Assembly (NCBI GenBank): GCA_004554255.1
Contig: SFNC01000018.1
Span: 1-26,215 of the forward strand
Direction of reading: 5' to 3'
DNA length: 26,215 nucleotides
From: Bacteroidales bacterium
Lineage (GTDB): Bacteria > Bacteroidota > Bacteroidia > Bacteroidales > Muribaculaceae
The translations under genes and the position numbers were made by a program. The notes under the pieces are model-generated. The model had not been told where the DNA came from. It saw nothing but the letters and a program-made list of their open reading frames with translations, and made no database searches. This document shows positions 1 to 9,178 of the stretch, piece after piece. Position 1 is the stretch's first letter. The number at the start of each line of letters is the position of its first letter.

Positions 1-14
1 TCATTTGCACACCG

Positions 15-45
15 CAAAGTTATAACAATTTTATCCTTGCGTCAA
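15..45 (-). promoter_or_regulatory. Divergent Bacteroidota-type promoter reading off the left edge
   Basis: On the minus strand TAACTTTG (22 to 15) matches the -7 consensus TAnnTTTG, and TTG (45 to 43) lies exactly 20 bp upstream. An ATG on the minus strand at 4 to 2 would be only a few bases from the predicted transcript start, so a divergent gene may begin at the window edge. The gene itself lies outside the window. Confidence 0.5.
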
Positions 46-101
46 CACCAAGCCCACAACTTTAACTAATTTTAACTTTTGCGCACCCCTCCCTTTCGCG
101 C

Positions 102-132
102 TTGCATTATACGCCAAAATTCATTACCTTTG
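102..132 (+). promoter_or_regulatory. lysS promoter (TTG-20-TACCTTTG)
   Basis: TTG at 102-104 and TACCTTTG at 125-132, with a 20-bp spacer, match the Bacteroidota sigma-ABfr promoter pattern (-33 TTTG-like, -7 TAnnTTTG). The predicted start is near 138, giving a leader of about 60 nt before the lysS ATG. The same TACCTTTG octamer also occurs before the tRNA-Lys gene and the acyltransferase gene. Confidence 0.7.
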
Positions 133-200
133 TACCTGATTTAGCGCGACGCGCGTGCGTGCGCGTATATTAACTGCACAAAACGACCATTTTATACATC

Positions 201-1754
201 ATGAGCAATACCCCCAACGAACTCTCAGAACAAGAGATTATCCGCCGTAATTCCCTACAGGCAATGCGCGACCTCGGCATAGACCCCTATCCCGCGCAAG
301 AATTCAACGTAACAGCACTCACCGACGACATCCGCGACAACTTCAGCGATGACCTCGAGCCCAAGCGCCAAGTCGCTATCGCCGGCCGCATAATGAGCCG
401 CCGCATAATGGGCAAGGCCTCATTCATGGAGCTGCAGGACTCGCACGGCAGAATACAGGTTTATGTTTCCCGCGACGAAATATGCCCCGGAGAGGACAAG
501 AACCTCTATAACGTAGTGTTCAAAAAACTGCTGGACATCGGCGACTTCGTAGGCATAGAAGGCTATGTATTCCGCACTCAGACAGGCGAAATCACCGTTC
601 ACGCTCAGTCGCTTAAGGTCCTCGCAAAGAGCCTCCGCCCCCTGCCCATCGTAAAGATGAAGGACGGCGTGGTATACGACTCTTTCGACGACCCCGAGCT
701 CCGCTACCGCCGCCGCTGCCTCGACCTGGTTGTCAACAAGGGCGTTAAGGATATTTTCGTGAAACGCTCACGCATCATCGCCGCAATGCGTCGGTTCTTC
801 GACGACCACGGCTTCATGGAGGTGGAGACTCCCATCCTCCAGGCAATCGCCGGCGGTGCCTCGGCTCGCCCGTTCATCACCCACCACAACTCCCTGGACA
901 TTGACATGTACATGCGCATCGCCACCGAGCTGTACCTTAAACGTCTGATTGTCGGCGGGTTCGACGGCGTATACGAAATCGGCAAAAACTTCCGCAACGA
1001 GGGCATGGACCGCACCCACAACCCCGAATTCACCTGCATGGAGCTCTACGCCGCATACAAGGACTACAACTGGATGATGACTTTCACCGAGAAGCTCCTG
1101 GAGCACATCTGCCTCACTGTAAACGGCACCACAGACGTGAAAGTCGGCGACAATGTAATCTCCTTCAAGGCTCCCTTCCGCCGCGTGCCCATGATTGAGG
1201 CCATCCGCGAGAACACCGGCATAGACATCTCGGAAATGGACGAGGACCAGCTGCGCGAAACAGCCGGAAAGCTCGGCGTGGAAGTGGACAACACCATGGG
1301 CAAAGGCAAGCTCATCGACGAGATTTTCGGCGAGACATCAGAGGGCAAATACATTCAGCCCACCTTCATTACCGACTATCCCATAGAAATGTCGCCGCTG
1401 ACTAAACGCCACCGCGACAATCCCAACCTCACCGAACGCTTCGAGCTGATGGTCAACGGAAAAGAGCTCGCCAACGCTTACTCGGAGCTCAACGACCCCA
1501 TCGACCAGTACCAACGCTTTGTAGACCAAATGCTCCTCGCCGAAAAAGGCGACGACGAGGCCATGATCATCGATAAGGACTTTGTACGCGCCCTGGAATA
1601 CGGCATGCCTCCCACATCGGGCATCGGCATCGGCATTGACCGCCTTGTGATGCTCCTCACCGGACAGACCGCCATCCAGGAAGTACTCTTCTTCCCCACA
1701 ATGCGCCCCGTCAAAGAACAAAAGGCAGAAACCGCCGAAGAATCAGCCGAATAA
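201..1754 (+). CDS. lysS: Lysyl-tRNA synthetase, class II
   Basis: This cytosolic enzyme charges tRNA-Lys with lysine using ATP. The 517-residue product has an N-terminal OB-fold anticodon-binding domain (about residues 57-150) and a class II catalytic domain. Visible motifs are motif 1 (FMEVETPIL, near 204), motif 2 (FRNEGMDRTHNPEFT, near 262) and motif 3 (GIGIGIDRLVML, near 472). Length is close to E. coli LysS (505 residues); as I recall, Bacteroides homologues carry a longer C-terminal extension that is absent here. The ATG at 201 follows a good promoter, and no Shine-Dalgarno sequence is seen, as usual in the phylum. It heads a run of plus-strand genes (pgi, murI, glycosidase), and a tRNA-Lys gene lies further along the same window. 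Confidence 0.97.
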   Translation: MSNTPNELSEQEIIRRNSLQAMRDLGIDPYPAQEFNVTALTDDIRDNFSDDLEPKRQVAIAGRIMSRRIMGKASFMELQDSHGRIQVYVSRDEICPGEDKNLYNVVFKKLLDIGDFVGIEGYVFRTQTGEITVHAQSLKVLAKSLRPLPIVKMKDGVVYDSFDDPELRYRRRCLDLVVNKGVKDIFVKRSRIIAAMRRFFDDHGFMEVETPILQAIAGGASARPFITHHNSLDIDMYMRIATELYLKRLIVGGFDGVYEIGKNFRNEGMDRTHNPEFTCMELYAAYKDYNWMMTFTEKLLEHICLTVNGTTDVKVGDNVISFKAPFRRVPMIEAIRENTGIDISEMDEDQLRETAGKLGVEVDNTMGKGKLIDEIFGETSEGKYIQPTFITDYPIEMSPLTKRHRDNPNLTERFELMVNGKELANAYSELNDPIDQYQRFVDQMLLAEKGDDEAMIIDKDFVRALEYGMPPTSGIGIGIDRLVMLLTGQTAIQEVLFFPTMRPVKEQKAETAEESAE

Positions 1755-1838
1755 CCCCACACCTCAGCATGAGCCATACACTGGTGATGCGGAACATGAG
1801 GCGCGACTTTCTCGTAAACAAATACAAAAACAGATATT

Positions 1839-3143
1839 ATGAGCAACATCAAACTTGAAACTCTCAACGCAGTGACAGCCGCACAGCTCGACGCCATCGG
1901 CGCCGATGCCGCCGCCGCAGTCAAAACTCTTGATACTGCTTCGGGCGCCGGAAACGACTTCCTCGGCTGGACAGACCTCCCCGAACGCACCGACAGCAAA
2001 CTTCTTGACGAAATCAACGACGTGGCACGCGAGCTGCGCAACACCTGCGACACAGTGGTGTGCATTGGCATCGGCGGCTCGTACCTCGGCGCTAAATTCG
2101 TAATCGAATCGCTGAGCGGAAACTTCGCCGCCATGGAGCCCGGACGCATCGGCGCTCCCAAGGTTATATTTGCCGGTCAGAACATCTCGGAGGACTACCT
2201 CTTCGAGCTCTCCGCACTGCTCCGCAACCGCCGCTTCGGCATTATCGTAATCTCTAAATCCGGCACCACCACCGAGCCCGCCATCGCATTCCGCATCCTC
2301 AAGGAGCAGCTCGAACAGCAGGAGGGCCGCGAGACAGCAGCACAGCGCATTGTTGCCATAACAGACGCAAAACGCGGCGCTCTGCGCACGCTCGCCACTC
2401 GCGAGGGATACCGCACTTTCGTTATCGAGGACAATGTAGGCGGACGTTTCTCGGTGCTCACCCCCGTGGGTCTGCTCCCCATCGCCGTTGCCGGATTCAA
2501 CATCAGCGCGCTCGTTAACGGCGCTCGCGACATGCACGCCCGCTGCTCGGCCGGCGACGACATCGCCGCCACCTACGCCGCAGCGCGCAACATCCTCTAC
2601 CGCAACGGCAAAAAAATTGAAATCCTCGTTAACTACTGCCCCAAACTGCACTTCCTCGGCGAATGGTGGAAGCAGCTTTACGGCGAGTCGGAAGGCAAGG
2701 ACGGCAAGGGTATCTTCCCCGCTTCCGTGGACTTCTCCACCGACCTCCACTCTATGGGTCAGATGATTCAGCAGGGCGAGCGCACAATTTTCGAGACCGT
2801 CGTTTCTGTGGACAATGTGGAACACAACCTCGTTATTCCCGAGGACAAGGACGACCTGGACGGACTGAACTACATCGCCGGAAAACACGTGGACTATGTG
2901 AACAAAATGGCCGAAAAAGGCACTCTCATGGCTCACCTGGACGGCGGCGTGCCCAACCTCCGCATCGAACTCCCCCGCATCTCCGAAAATGTTCTCGGTC
3001 AGCTCATTTACTTCTTTGAGCGCGCCTGCGGAATCAGCGGTTACATGCTCGGTGTGAACCCCTTCAACCAGCCCGGCGTAGAGGACTACAAGCGCAACAT
3101 GTTCACTCTGCTGGAAAAACCGGGTTACGGCCCCGCGAAATAA
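1839..3143 (+). CDS. pgi: Glucose-6-phosphate isomerase
   Basis: The enzyme interconverts glucose 6-phosphate and fructose 6-phosphate in glycolysis and gluconeogenesis. The 434-residue product shows the first SIS-domain phosphate-binding segment (CIGIGGSYLG, near residue 73), SKSGTTTEP (near 138), GRFSVLTPVGLLP, and the C-terminal family signature NPFNQPGVEDYKRNM (near 406). It is of the short bacterial type. It lies 84 bp after lysS with no recognisable promoter between, so co-transcription is likely. Its stop is one base before the GTG of murI, which suggests coupled translation. In Bacteroides, as I recall, gpsA sits between lysS and pgi; it is missing here. Confidence 0.97.
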   Translation: MSNIKLETLNAVTAAQLDAIGADAAAAVKTLDTASGAGNDFLGWTDLPERTDSKLLDEINDVARELRNTCDTVVCIGIGGSYLGAKFVIESLSGNFAAMEPGRIGAPKVIFAGQNISEDYLFELSALLRNRRFGIIVISKSGTTTEPAIAFRILKEQLEQQEGRETAAQRIVAITDAKRGALRTLATREGYRTFVIEDNVGGRFSVLTPVGLLPIAVAGFNISALVNGARDMHARCSAGDDIAATYAAARNILYRNGKKIEILVNYCPKLHFLGEWWKQLYGESEGKDGKGIFPASVDFSTDLHSMGQMIQQGERTIFETVVSVDNVEHNLVIPEDKDDLDGLNYIAGKHVDYVNKMAEKGTLMAHLDGGVPNLRIELPRISENVLGQLIYFFERACGISGYMLGVNPFNQPGVEDYKRNMFTLLEKPGYGPAK

Positions 3144-3144
3144 A

Positions 3145-3960
3145 GTGAAAATAGGCGTTTTCGACTCCGGATACGGAGGGCTGACAATCCTGCGCGAACT
3201 ACGCAGCCTGTTGCCCGGGTACGACTATCTGTACCTGGGCGACAACGCCCGCGCGCCTTATGGCACACGCTCGTTCGACATCGTGACGGACTTTACCCGC
3301 CAGGCCGTGGAATTCCTGTTCGCCCACGGCTGTCCACTCGTGATTCTCGCCTGCAACACCGCCTCGGCAAAGGCCCTCAGGACCATCCAGCAACGCTGGC
3401 TGCCGTATACTGACGACCCCTCACGCAGGGTCCTCGGCGTGATAAGGCCTACGGCCGAGAACATCGGTAGCGTATCACAAAATGGTCATGTTGGAGTTTT
3501 TGCCACCCCGGGAACCATCGCATCCCTGAGCTACAACATTGAGATTCAGAAGCTTTTCCCCGGATTTACAGTAACCGGTCACGCTTGCCCCATGTGGGTG
3601 CCTCTCGTGGAAAATGGTGAGGCAGACGGCGACGGCGCCGACTTTTTCGTAAAAAAAGACATTGACGCTCTACTGGCCGACGACCCCGATATTGACACCG
3701 TAGTGCTCGCTTGCACCCACTATCCGCTGCTTATCGACAAGATTCGCCGCTACATGCCGCAAGGCATCAGGCTCCTAACTCAAGGACGGATTGTAGCAGA
3801 CAGTCTGCGCAATTATCTGTTCCGGCATCCGGAGATGGACGCAAGGCTGTCAAAAAACGGTACTGTTTCTTTCATGACAACCGAAAACCCCGACAGATTC
3901 AACGCCCTCGCCGCACAATTCATCGCTCATCCTGTCTCGGCAGAGCGCGTTTCATTATAA
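3145..3960 (+). CDS. murI: Glutamate racemase
   Basis: The enzyme converts L-glutamate to D-glutamate for peptidoglycan precursors. The product is 271 residues, normal for the family. The substrate-binding DSGYGG (from D7) and DNARAPYG (near 33), and the two catalytic cysteines in LACNTAS (C70) and LACTHYP (C190), are all present. The start is GTG at 3145, one base after the pgi stop; no ATG gives a better N-terminus, and the MKIGVFDSG-type beginning fits the family exactly. The close spacing and rare start suggest translation depends on ribosomes finishing pgi. The glycosidase gene follows after 25 bp. Confidence 0.96.
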   Translation: MKIGVFDSGYGGLTILRELRSLLPGYDYLYLGDNARAPYGTRSFDIVTDFTRQAVEFLFAHGCPLVILACNTASAKALRTIQQRWLPYTDDPSRRVLGVIRPTAENIGSVSQNGHVGVFATPGTIASLSYNIEIQKLFPGFTVTGHACPMWVPLVENGEADGDGADFFVKKDIDALLADDPDIDTVVLACTHYPLLIDKIRRYMPQGIRLLTQGRIVADSLRNYLFRHPEMDARLSKNGTVSFMTTENPDRFNALAAQFIAHPVSAERVSL

Positions 3961-3985
3961 ATTACCATAAAAACCAGACCTGAGT

Positions 3986-6307
3986 ATGAAAAAACTCTTC
4001 CTCCTTTCTTTGGCCGCAGCGGCCTCGCTATCGTGCGCAGCTGCCGGACAATGGACCATCAAGGGTAACACTTACAACGTGGACACCCTGTTCCACGCCG
4101 AAATCGGCCCGGGAACAACACAGACTTCGCTATCGCTAAGCGGAAATCTCAACCTTCAGGTGTTCTACACCACCATAGACCTTACCAACCCCTACGTGGA
4201 CGTTCGCGCCCTCAAGGCCGGCAACAAGTTCTCGTCATGCATGACCCCCGAAGCACAGGCCAAATCCGCCGACCGCCAGGGCGCAAGATACTTCGCCGGT
4301 ATCAACGGCGACTTCTTCGCCAACAGCGCCCCCTGCGGCTCTACGGTTGTGGACGGAGAGGTGTACAACACGGTTAACAACGCCTGGTCGGCTTGGTATA
4401 TGACCGACGACAAGATTGCCCACACCGCCGACCTCGGCTACCGCGGAACCTGCTACTTCCCCGACGGCTCTACGCACGTGGTGAGCGGCATCAACGGTAC
4501 CCGCGGCGAGGACGGACTCAACATCTACACCCTCAAGCACAACGGCTCGAACACCGGCACCAACAAATATGGCCGCGAGGTGACAATCGTCCCCATCGAA
4601 GGCGACCTCGCCTTCTCCGGAAAGAGCAGATACAAAGTGACTTGCGAACCCGTAGCCGCCGGCTCGATGGCCATCCCCGCAAACGGATACGTGCTCTCCG
4701 GACACGTGGCAAGCAACTCCACAGACAACTATGCCGGCGCACTTATCGCAAAGCTGCACATCGGCGACGAGATCACTCTTGACCTCTACCCCACCCTCGC
4801 CGGCTCGAAAATCACCCAGTTGGTTTCCGGCCTACCCATCATCCTGCAGAACGGCAAACCCCTCGACAATGAAAGCCGCGACCCCAACCTGCTCTCCAAC
4901 CGTCACCCCCGCTCGTCGGTCGGACACACTGCCGACGGTAAAAAGGTGGTACTGATGATTGTGGACGGCCGCTCAAGCATCTCCTCCGGCGTCACCTCCA
5001 CCGAACTCGCCGACATCATGCGCGAAGCCGGTTGCGACGAGGCCATGAACCTGGACGGCGGCGGCTCTTCGGCGCTGTACACCACGGCCCTCGGATACCG
5101 CAACCATCCCTCGGACGGCAGCCCACGCGCCTGCACAAACTCCCTCTGGGCCGTTTATACCGCACCCGATGACGACAATATCGCCCGACTCAGCTTCACC
5201 GACAAAATAGTCAATCTGCCCAAATATGGTCAATACACTCCGCAGCTGTACGCTTACAATCAGTACGGATTGCTGCTGAACGACAATTTCAAGGACTTCA
5301 CGCTGTCTTGCGCCCCCGAGCTCGGCTCTATCAGCGACGACGGCAAGACGCTTTTCGTTACCGGCTCCGGCAAACACGAGCTCACCGCAAAACACGGAAA
5401 CATCTCTGTGACCGTTCCCGTGATTGTAGGCAGCGGAGAGCCCTCGTTCCGCCTCGCAAGCGTCATTGTTGACGGCTACAAGACATACACCACCGAGGTT
5501 ACAAGCAAGGTCGGCGACCTGGAAATGCCCCTTGACAACAAGGCTCTCAACTGGGCTTCCGACAATGAATCCGTAGCTACCGTGGACGAGAACGGCATCA
5601 TCTCAGGCGTGGCCAACGGCACCGCAACAGTTACCGGCAAAGTGGAAAATACCTCCCGCTCTATCGCCGTTGAGGTACAGAAACCCGAAACCCGCTTCAT
5701 AGCCGTTGACCCTCAGGGCGCTACCATCACCAAAAGTTCAATCAAGGACGAATCCATCACCATCGGCGCAGATGGCAAGAGCTTCAACTTGGCTTTCACC
5801 ATCTCGTCTCCGCGCGGCCCCAAAGCTACCGTAAACCTCAAAAAGGTGCTGTACTCGCTCCCCGACTCTATCGCCATTGACTTCAACCCCGGCGACATCA
5901 CCGTGTCAAAGGTTGACTTCTCGGTAACCGCCAACGGCGGACGTGCAGTTATTAAAAGTGTCAGCGGACCCTTCACCCCCAACGCGGTGAACCGTGCGAT
6001 GCTTCCCGTTAGCGACTTCGCTGACGCCACCGACTTCGCTATCTACCCCCTCACTCTCAACAACGTCGCCTTCAACGTCTCCGGCACCTCCGGCACTGTG
6101 GCAAACATCGCTGTTAGCAACGTGCACACCGTGCACACTGCCATTTCCGCCGACCAGGGCGGCGTGGACGACATTATCGCCGATACCGACTCGGACAGCG
6201 AGTCGGAGGCCGTATACTACGACCTGCAGGGCAGACGCGTAAACCCCGAAAACAGACAGCTGCTCATACGCAAATCCGGACACTCGGCCACCAAGGTGGT
6301 TAAATGA
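3986..6307 (+). CDS. Secreted phosphodiester glycosidase (NAGPA family) with Ig-like domain
   Basis: The 773-residue product starts with a signal peptide (MKKLFLLSLAAAASLSCAAA). The NAGPA/DUF2233-type catalytic domain spans about residues 50-390, with FAGINGDFF near 103 and the hallmark MNLDGGGSS near 353. The family removes sugar residues held in phosphodiester linkage; the human member uncovers mannose 6-phosphate on lysosomal enzymes, and the bacterial substrate here is unknown. A BIG2-type Ig-like domain follows (WASDNESVATVDENG through GTATVTGKV, about 520-555), then a beta-rich region and a C-terminal YYDLQGRRV (near 745) with a short basic tail, a frequent ending of exported Bacteroidales proteins. 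No own promoter was found after murI. It converges on the Cthe_2159-like gene across a shared terminator. Confidence 0.9.
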   Translation: MKKLFLLSLAAAASLSCAAAGQWTIKGNTYNVDTLFHAEIGPGTTQTSLSLSGNLNLQVFYTTIDLTNPYVDVRALKAGNKFSSCMTPEAQAKSADRQGARYFAGINGDFFANSAPCGSTVVDGEVYNTVNNAWSAWYMTDDKIAHTADLGYRGTCYFPDGSTHVVSGINGTRGEDGLNIYTLKHNGSNTGTNKYGREVTIVPIEGDLAFSGKSRYKVTCEPVAAGSMAIPANGYVLSGHVASNSTDNYAGALIAKLHIGDEITLDLYPTLAGSKITQLVSGLPIILQNGKPLDNESRDPNLLSNRHPRSSVGHTADGKKVVLMIVDGRSSISSGVTSTELADIMREAGCDEAMNLDGGGSSALYTTALGYRNHPSDGSPRACTNSLWAVYTAPDDDNIARLSFTDKIVNLPKYGQYTPQLYAYNQYGLLLNDNFKDFTLSCAPELGSISDDGKTLFVTGSGKHELTAKHGNISVTVPVIVGSGEPSFRLASVIVDGYKTYTTEVTSKVGDLEMPLDNKALNWASDNESVATVDENGIISGVANGTATVTGKVENTSRSIAVEVQKPETRFIAVDPQGATITKSSIKDESITIGADGKSFNLAFTISSPRGPKATVNLKKVLYSLPDSIAIDFNPGDITVSKVDFSVTANGGRAVIKSVSGPFTPNAVNRAMLPVSDFADATDFAIYPLTLNNVAFNVSGTSGTVANIAVSNVHTVHTAISADQGGVDDIIADTDSDSESEAVYYDLQGRRVNPENRQLLIRKSGHSATKVVK

Positions 6308-6452
6308 CATAACCCGTTGCCGAACATTTGGCCTTCCTCCGTTGTTATATTATCAAAGAGCAAGGAGGAATAAGAAATTCCCGACGTTGCATTTTGAAAT
6401 GAATGTATCCTGACTCTGGAAAACACACAAATGTTCGCAACATGTAAACACG

Positions 6453-6489
6453 CAAGAGGCAAGCACAATGGTCAAGTGCTTGCCTCTTG
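6453..6489. terminator. Bidirectional hairpin terminator between convergent genes
   Basis: A perfect 14-bp inverted repeat, CAAGAGGCAAGCAC (6453-6466) and GTGCTTGCCTCTTG (6476-6489), encloses a 9-nt loop. It lies between the ends of two convergent genes. A moderately T-rich stretch follows on the plus strand. The rest of 6308-6522 shows nothing recognisable. Confidence 0.8.
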
Positions 6490-6522
6490 GTCTAATTTTA
6501 TCAAATCTCTATTAACGTCTGT

Positions 6523-8694
6523 TCAGCGAACAGTGAAGGTCGTGGACTGTGTCGCGCCCGAAAGGGTGCCGCCTACGGTGATTTCGTAGTTGGTGGTGCC
6601 GCCGGTGATGGTGCCGCCGGTCATAACCTTGTAGGAGGTGCCGGTGGTCAGGGACGGCGAGGACACAAACAGCTTGGGACTATTGGCATTGCTGGCGTTC
6701 AGCGCCGACATTATCACGTTTCCGGAGGCATCGCAGATGGAAATGCGGGTGCCCTTCTGTGCCGAGCAGCTGGGGGTTGCGTACTTCTGCGTTGTCCCGC
6801 TGGTGGGCGAGGAGTTGCCGCCGCCGCTGATTCCGAACAGGTTGCCGCCGGTGATTACAAAGGCGTTATTGTCGCAGTCGTAGCTTTCCTCGGGCTGATT
6901 GGTGCCGCAGGCAAGCACTGTACCGCCTGTGATGGTGAGCGTTCCGTTGCTGTCTATGGCGTCGTTACCCGTTGCCACACAGCGCAGTACGCCGCCGTTT
7001 ATCTGGATATGGGCCTTGGCGTTAAGGCAGTCGTCAACGGTATTTACGTAAATATCGCCGCCGTTAATGGTCATGGTAGCCTTACTTTCCAGGCCCTCGC
7101 CGCCATCTTGTGTGGACTCGACGACAATTTTGCCGGAGTTGACGGTAAGATTGCCCTCGGCCTTGATAACCTTCGGGTTAGCGTAATCGGCATTGTCGTT
7201 GGGGCCGCCACCGGGACCGCCACCGGGGCCTCCACCGTGGCCTCCGCCCGGGCCTCCGCCGGGAGCCATCATCGGGGGCTGCTGGCCACCGGTACCACTG
7301 CTCACCAGGAACTTGGCGCCCGTGGTCTTGGCATAAATCGTCGGACCGGCTTCACCGGCACGGCCGATTACCATGTCCAGGTCGCTCTTGAGGCACTTGC
7401 CGGCTGTTCCGGCCGAGCTCAGGTTCATGGTCATGCCGCCATAAACGTAAACATTGCCGTCAACAGTGATGCAAGTGGCGCTGTACGAGTCGTTTACGCC
7501 CAATGAATCAACATACACGGCGCCGTTGCCGCTCGTGGATATTTCTATCTTGCCCGCATTGAAGGTGGCGTCGCCGTCTACACTAATGCCCTTGCCGGCC
7601 TCGCCGGTGGACGTCACGTATATCTCGCCGCCGTTCATCACAAACGCACTGTCCACTTTTATCGCGGTGCAATAGGATGGGTCATAGTTGGTTACCACAA
7701 CATTTCCGGTCATGGTAGCGCGGATAACACCGCCATTCACTATCACGTCGTTACTGGACTTGATGCCCTTGCTCTGGCCGCCGGAGACGCTGTATGTCAC
7801 CGTTCCGGACTCTATCACCACATTTCCGTCGGCTTTCAGCGCCTTTACATCATCAGCTGCGGAGGTCACATTTATCTCGCAATCCTTGATAACCAGCTCG
7901 CCCTTGCCGGCGTCTATGCCGTCGCCGGCCGAGCTCAGGCAAGTGTATTTACCGCCCGAGACAGTGATACCGTCGGCGTGCAGGCCGTCCGACGCCGCTT
8001 CCGTGACGGTTATGTCACCACTCTTCATGGCTATGCTCTTGGACGATGCTATGGCATGTTTGGCCTTACCGGAAACCGAAAGGCTGCCGTCGCCCGCAAG
8101 CGTGAGCGTGCCGGTAGCGAACAGCGTGCCGTTCTCTTTCTCGCCTTCCGGTGTCACATATACGGCACCGTCGCTCAGCGTGTTGGCGCCTTTTAGCGTC
8201 ACCGTGTTAGCCTTCTTGCACTGCAGATTCAGCGCGGCACCGTTATCGTTGGCGAGTGTCGCATTATCAAGTGTCACATCACAGTCTCCGGCGGCATAAA
8301 TCTTCACCGATTTGCCCGAGCCTCGGATTATAAACGACAGCTTGGCTGTCTTTTCGGAGGTCACCGTAACAGCGCGGTCCACATTGCTCACGGTAACGCC
8401 CTCAAAGGCGTAAGGATTATACACCGTGGCCGCATCCATGTCTATGGCGATGACATCGTCGCCGTCCACAATGCGCATGTCATTGAAGTCCGACAGCGGC
8501 AGCTGCACGGGCGGCTGTCCGAGCGGTGTTATCACGGCATTGGCGCCGCTGACGCTCACCGAGTCGATGCGCTCCACGTCAATTCCGCGGGTGATACCGT
8601 CAGCCGCAGGGCTGAAAACTATAAACGTGCCCTGATAGGCAAGGGCTGCCGCAGCGCAGAATGCCACGGGCAGTATTATGCGGTTTCTCTTCAT
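6523..8694 (-). CDS. Secreted Cthe_2159-like beta-helix carbohydrate-binding protein
   Basis: The 723-residue product has an N-terminal signal peptide (about residues 1-20). It then consists largely of short repeated beta-helix rungs of the type 'GxLTIxGGxVxAxxxGxDGIxA', for example ITVSGGKYTCLSSAGDGIDA and VVIESGTVTYSVSGGQSKGIK. This matches the Cthe_2159 (formerly DUF4353) family, whose Clostridium thermocellum founder binds polygalacturonate. A Gly/Pro linker (about 465-500) splits two rung blocks and a C-terminal beta domain (about 640-723) follows. The ATG overlaps the stop of the upstream small secreted protein as ATGA, so the two are probably translated together. Ligand and anchoring are unknown, and no catalytic residues are recognised. 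Confidence 0.82.
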   Translation of the reverse strand: MKRNRIILPVAFCAAAALAYQGTFIVFSPAADGITRGIDVERIDSVSVSGANAVITPLGQPPVQLPLSDFNDMRIVDGDDVIAIDMDAATVYNPYAFEGVTVSNVDRAVTVTSEKTAKLSFIIRGSGKSVKIYAAGDCDVTLDNATLANDNGAALNLQCKKANTVTLKGANTLSDGAVYVTPEGEKENGTLFATGTLTLAGDGSLSVSGKAKHAIASSKSIAMKSGDITVTEAASDGLHADGITVSGGKYTCLSSAGDGIDAGKGELVIKDCEINVTSAADDVKALKADGNVVIESGTVTYSVSGGQSKGIKSSNDVIVNGGVIRATMTGNVVVTNYDPSYCTAIKVDSAFVMNGGEIYVTSTGEAGKGISVDGDATFNAGKIEISTSGNGAVYVDSLGVNDSYSATCITVDGNVYVYGGMTMNLSSAGTAGKCLKSDLDMVIGRAGEAGPTIYAKTTGAKFLVSSGTGGQQPPMMAPGGGPGGGHGGGPGGGPGGGPNDNADYANPKVIKAEGNLTVNSGKIVVESTQDGGEGLESKATMTINGGDIYVNTVDDCLNAKAHIQINGGVLRCVATGNDAIDSNGTLTITGGTVLACGTNQPEESYDCDNNAFVITGGNLFGISGGGNSSPTSGTTQKYATPSCSAQKGTRISICDASGNVIMSALNASNANSPKLFVSSPSLTTGTSYKVMTGGTITGGTTNYEITVGGTLSGATQSTTFTVR
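7201..7263 (-). repeat. In-frame 12-bp tandem repeat encoding a GGGP/GGGH linker
   Basis: Five in-frame 12-bp units encode Gly-Gly-Gly-Pro, one of them with His in place of Pro, between the two rung blocks of the Cthe_2159-like protein. The third codon positions vary between units. A length-variable flexible linker is likely. Confidence 0.85.
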
Positions 8695-9131
8695 TTCACT
8701 ACGATTTTAAGGGTTGATTTACCCGCTGTGACAACATACACACCCGGCGCGATGCCGGCTGTTGACAGCGTTTCGCCAGCAGTGGAGGCCACACAGGCGC
8801 CTGAGGCATTATACAGCACTATGCCGGGCTCTCCCGAGCTTATCACGCCACCGGAATACGCAATCGCGCCGGCAGAATCACTGCCCACAGACTCCACTCC
8901 GTTCATCGCGGTGTTGAAGCGCAGAGACACAAACTTGTCCGCCGGAACAAACGTCACAGAGCCGTCCGTGCGGTACACCGAGATGCCGCCCGCAGCATGG
9001 AACACCACATGCGACAACTTCTCAATCTCAAGAGCCGTATCATTATCCTTATCGCGGATAATGAGCGGGTTGGCGGCAAAAAGCGGCATGAACAGCGCCG
9101 CCGCCATACTTGTCAGGATTAATCTTTTCAT
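8691..9131 (-). CDS. Small secreted protein with C-terminal sorting-like domain
   Basis: The 146-residue product has a signal peptide ending near FAANP. Its N-terminal half (about 22-75) contains the pattern 'IEKLSHVVF...DGSVTFVPADKFVSLRF', common in exported Bacteroidales proteins. Its C-terminal half (about 100-146) ends 'VLYNASGACV...GIAPGVYVVTAGKSTLKIVVK' in segments, resembling type A C-terminal sorting domains of the type IX secretion system. There is no enzyme domain. It is the first gene of a two-gene operon with the Cthe_2159-like protein, overlapping it by four bases, and has a good promoter at 9179-9209. A partner or co-exported role is inference. Confidence 0.75.
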   Translation of the reverse strand: MKRLILTSMAAALFMPLFAANPLIIRDKDNDTALEIEKLSHVVFHAAGGISVYRTDGSVTFVPADKFVSLRFNTAMNGVESVGSDSAGAIAYSGGVISSGEPGIVLYNASGACVASTAGETLSTAGIAPGVYVVTAGKSTLKIVVK

Positions 9132-9178
9132 CTGGTATTTTTTTGAGGTTATTTCTATCCAAAACCAATAATTCCTTA

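Noticed and set aside
1769..1858. A 29-residue frame between lysS and pgi overlapping the pgi start
   Set aside because: It is short, has no recognisable sequence and no initiation signal; chance is the simpler view.
1764..2936. A 390-codon open frame antisense to pgi
   Set aside because: Full overlap with an unmistakable pgi gene, His/Val/Gly-rich shadow composition and no promoter.
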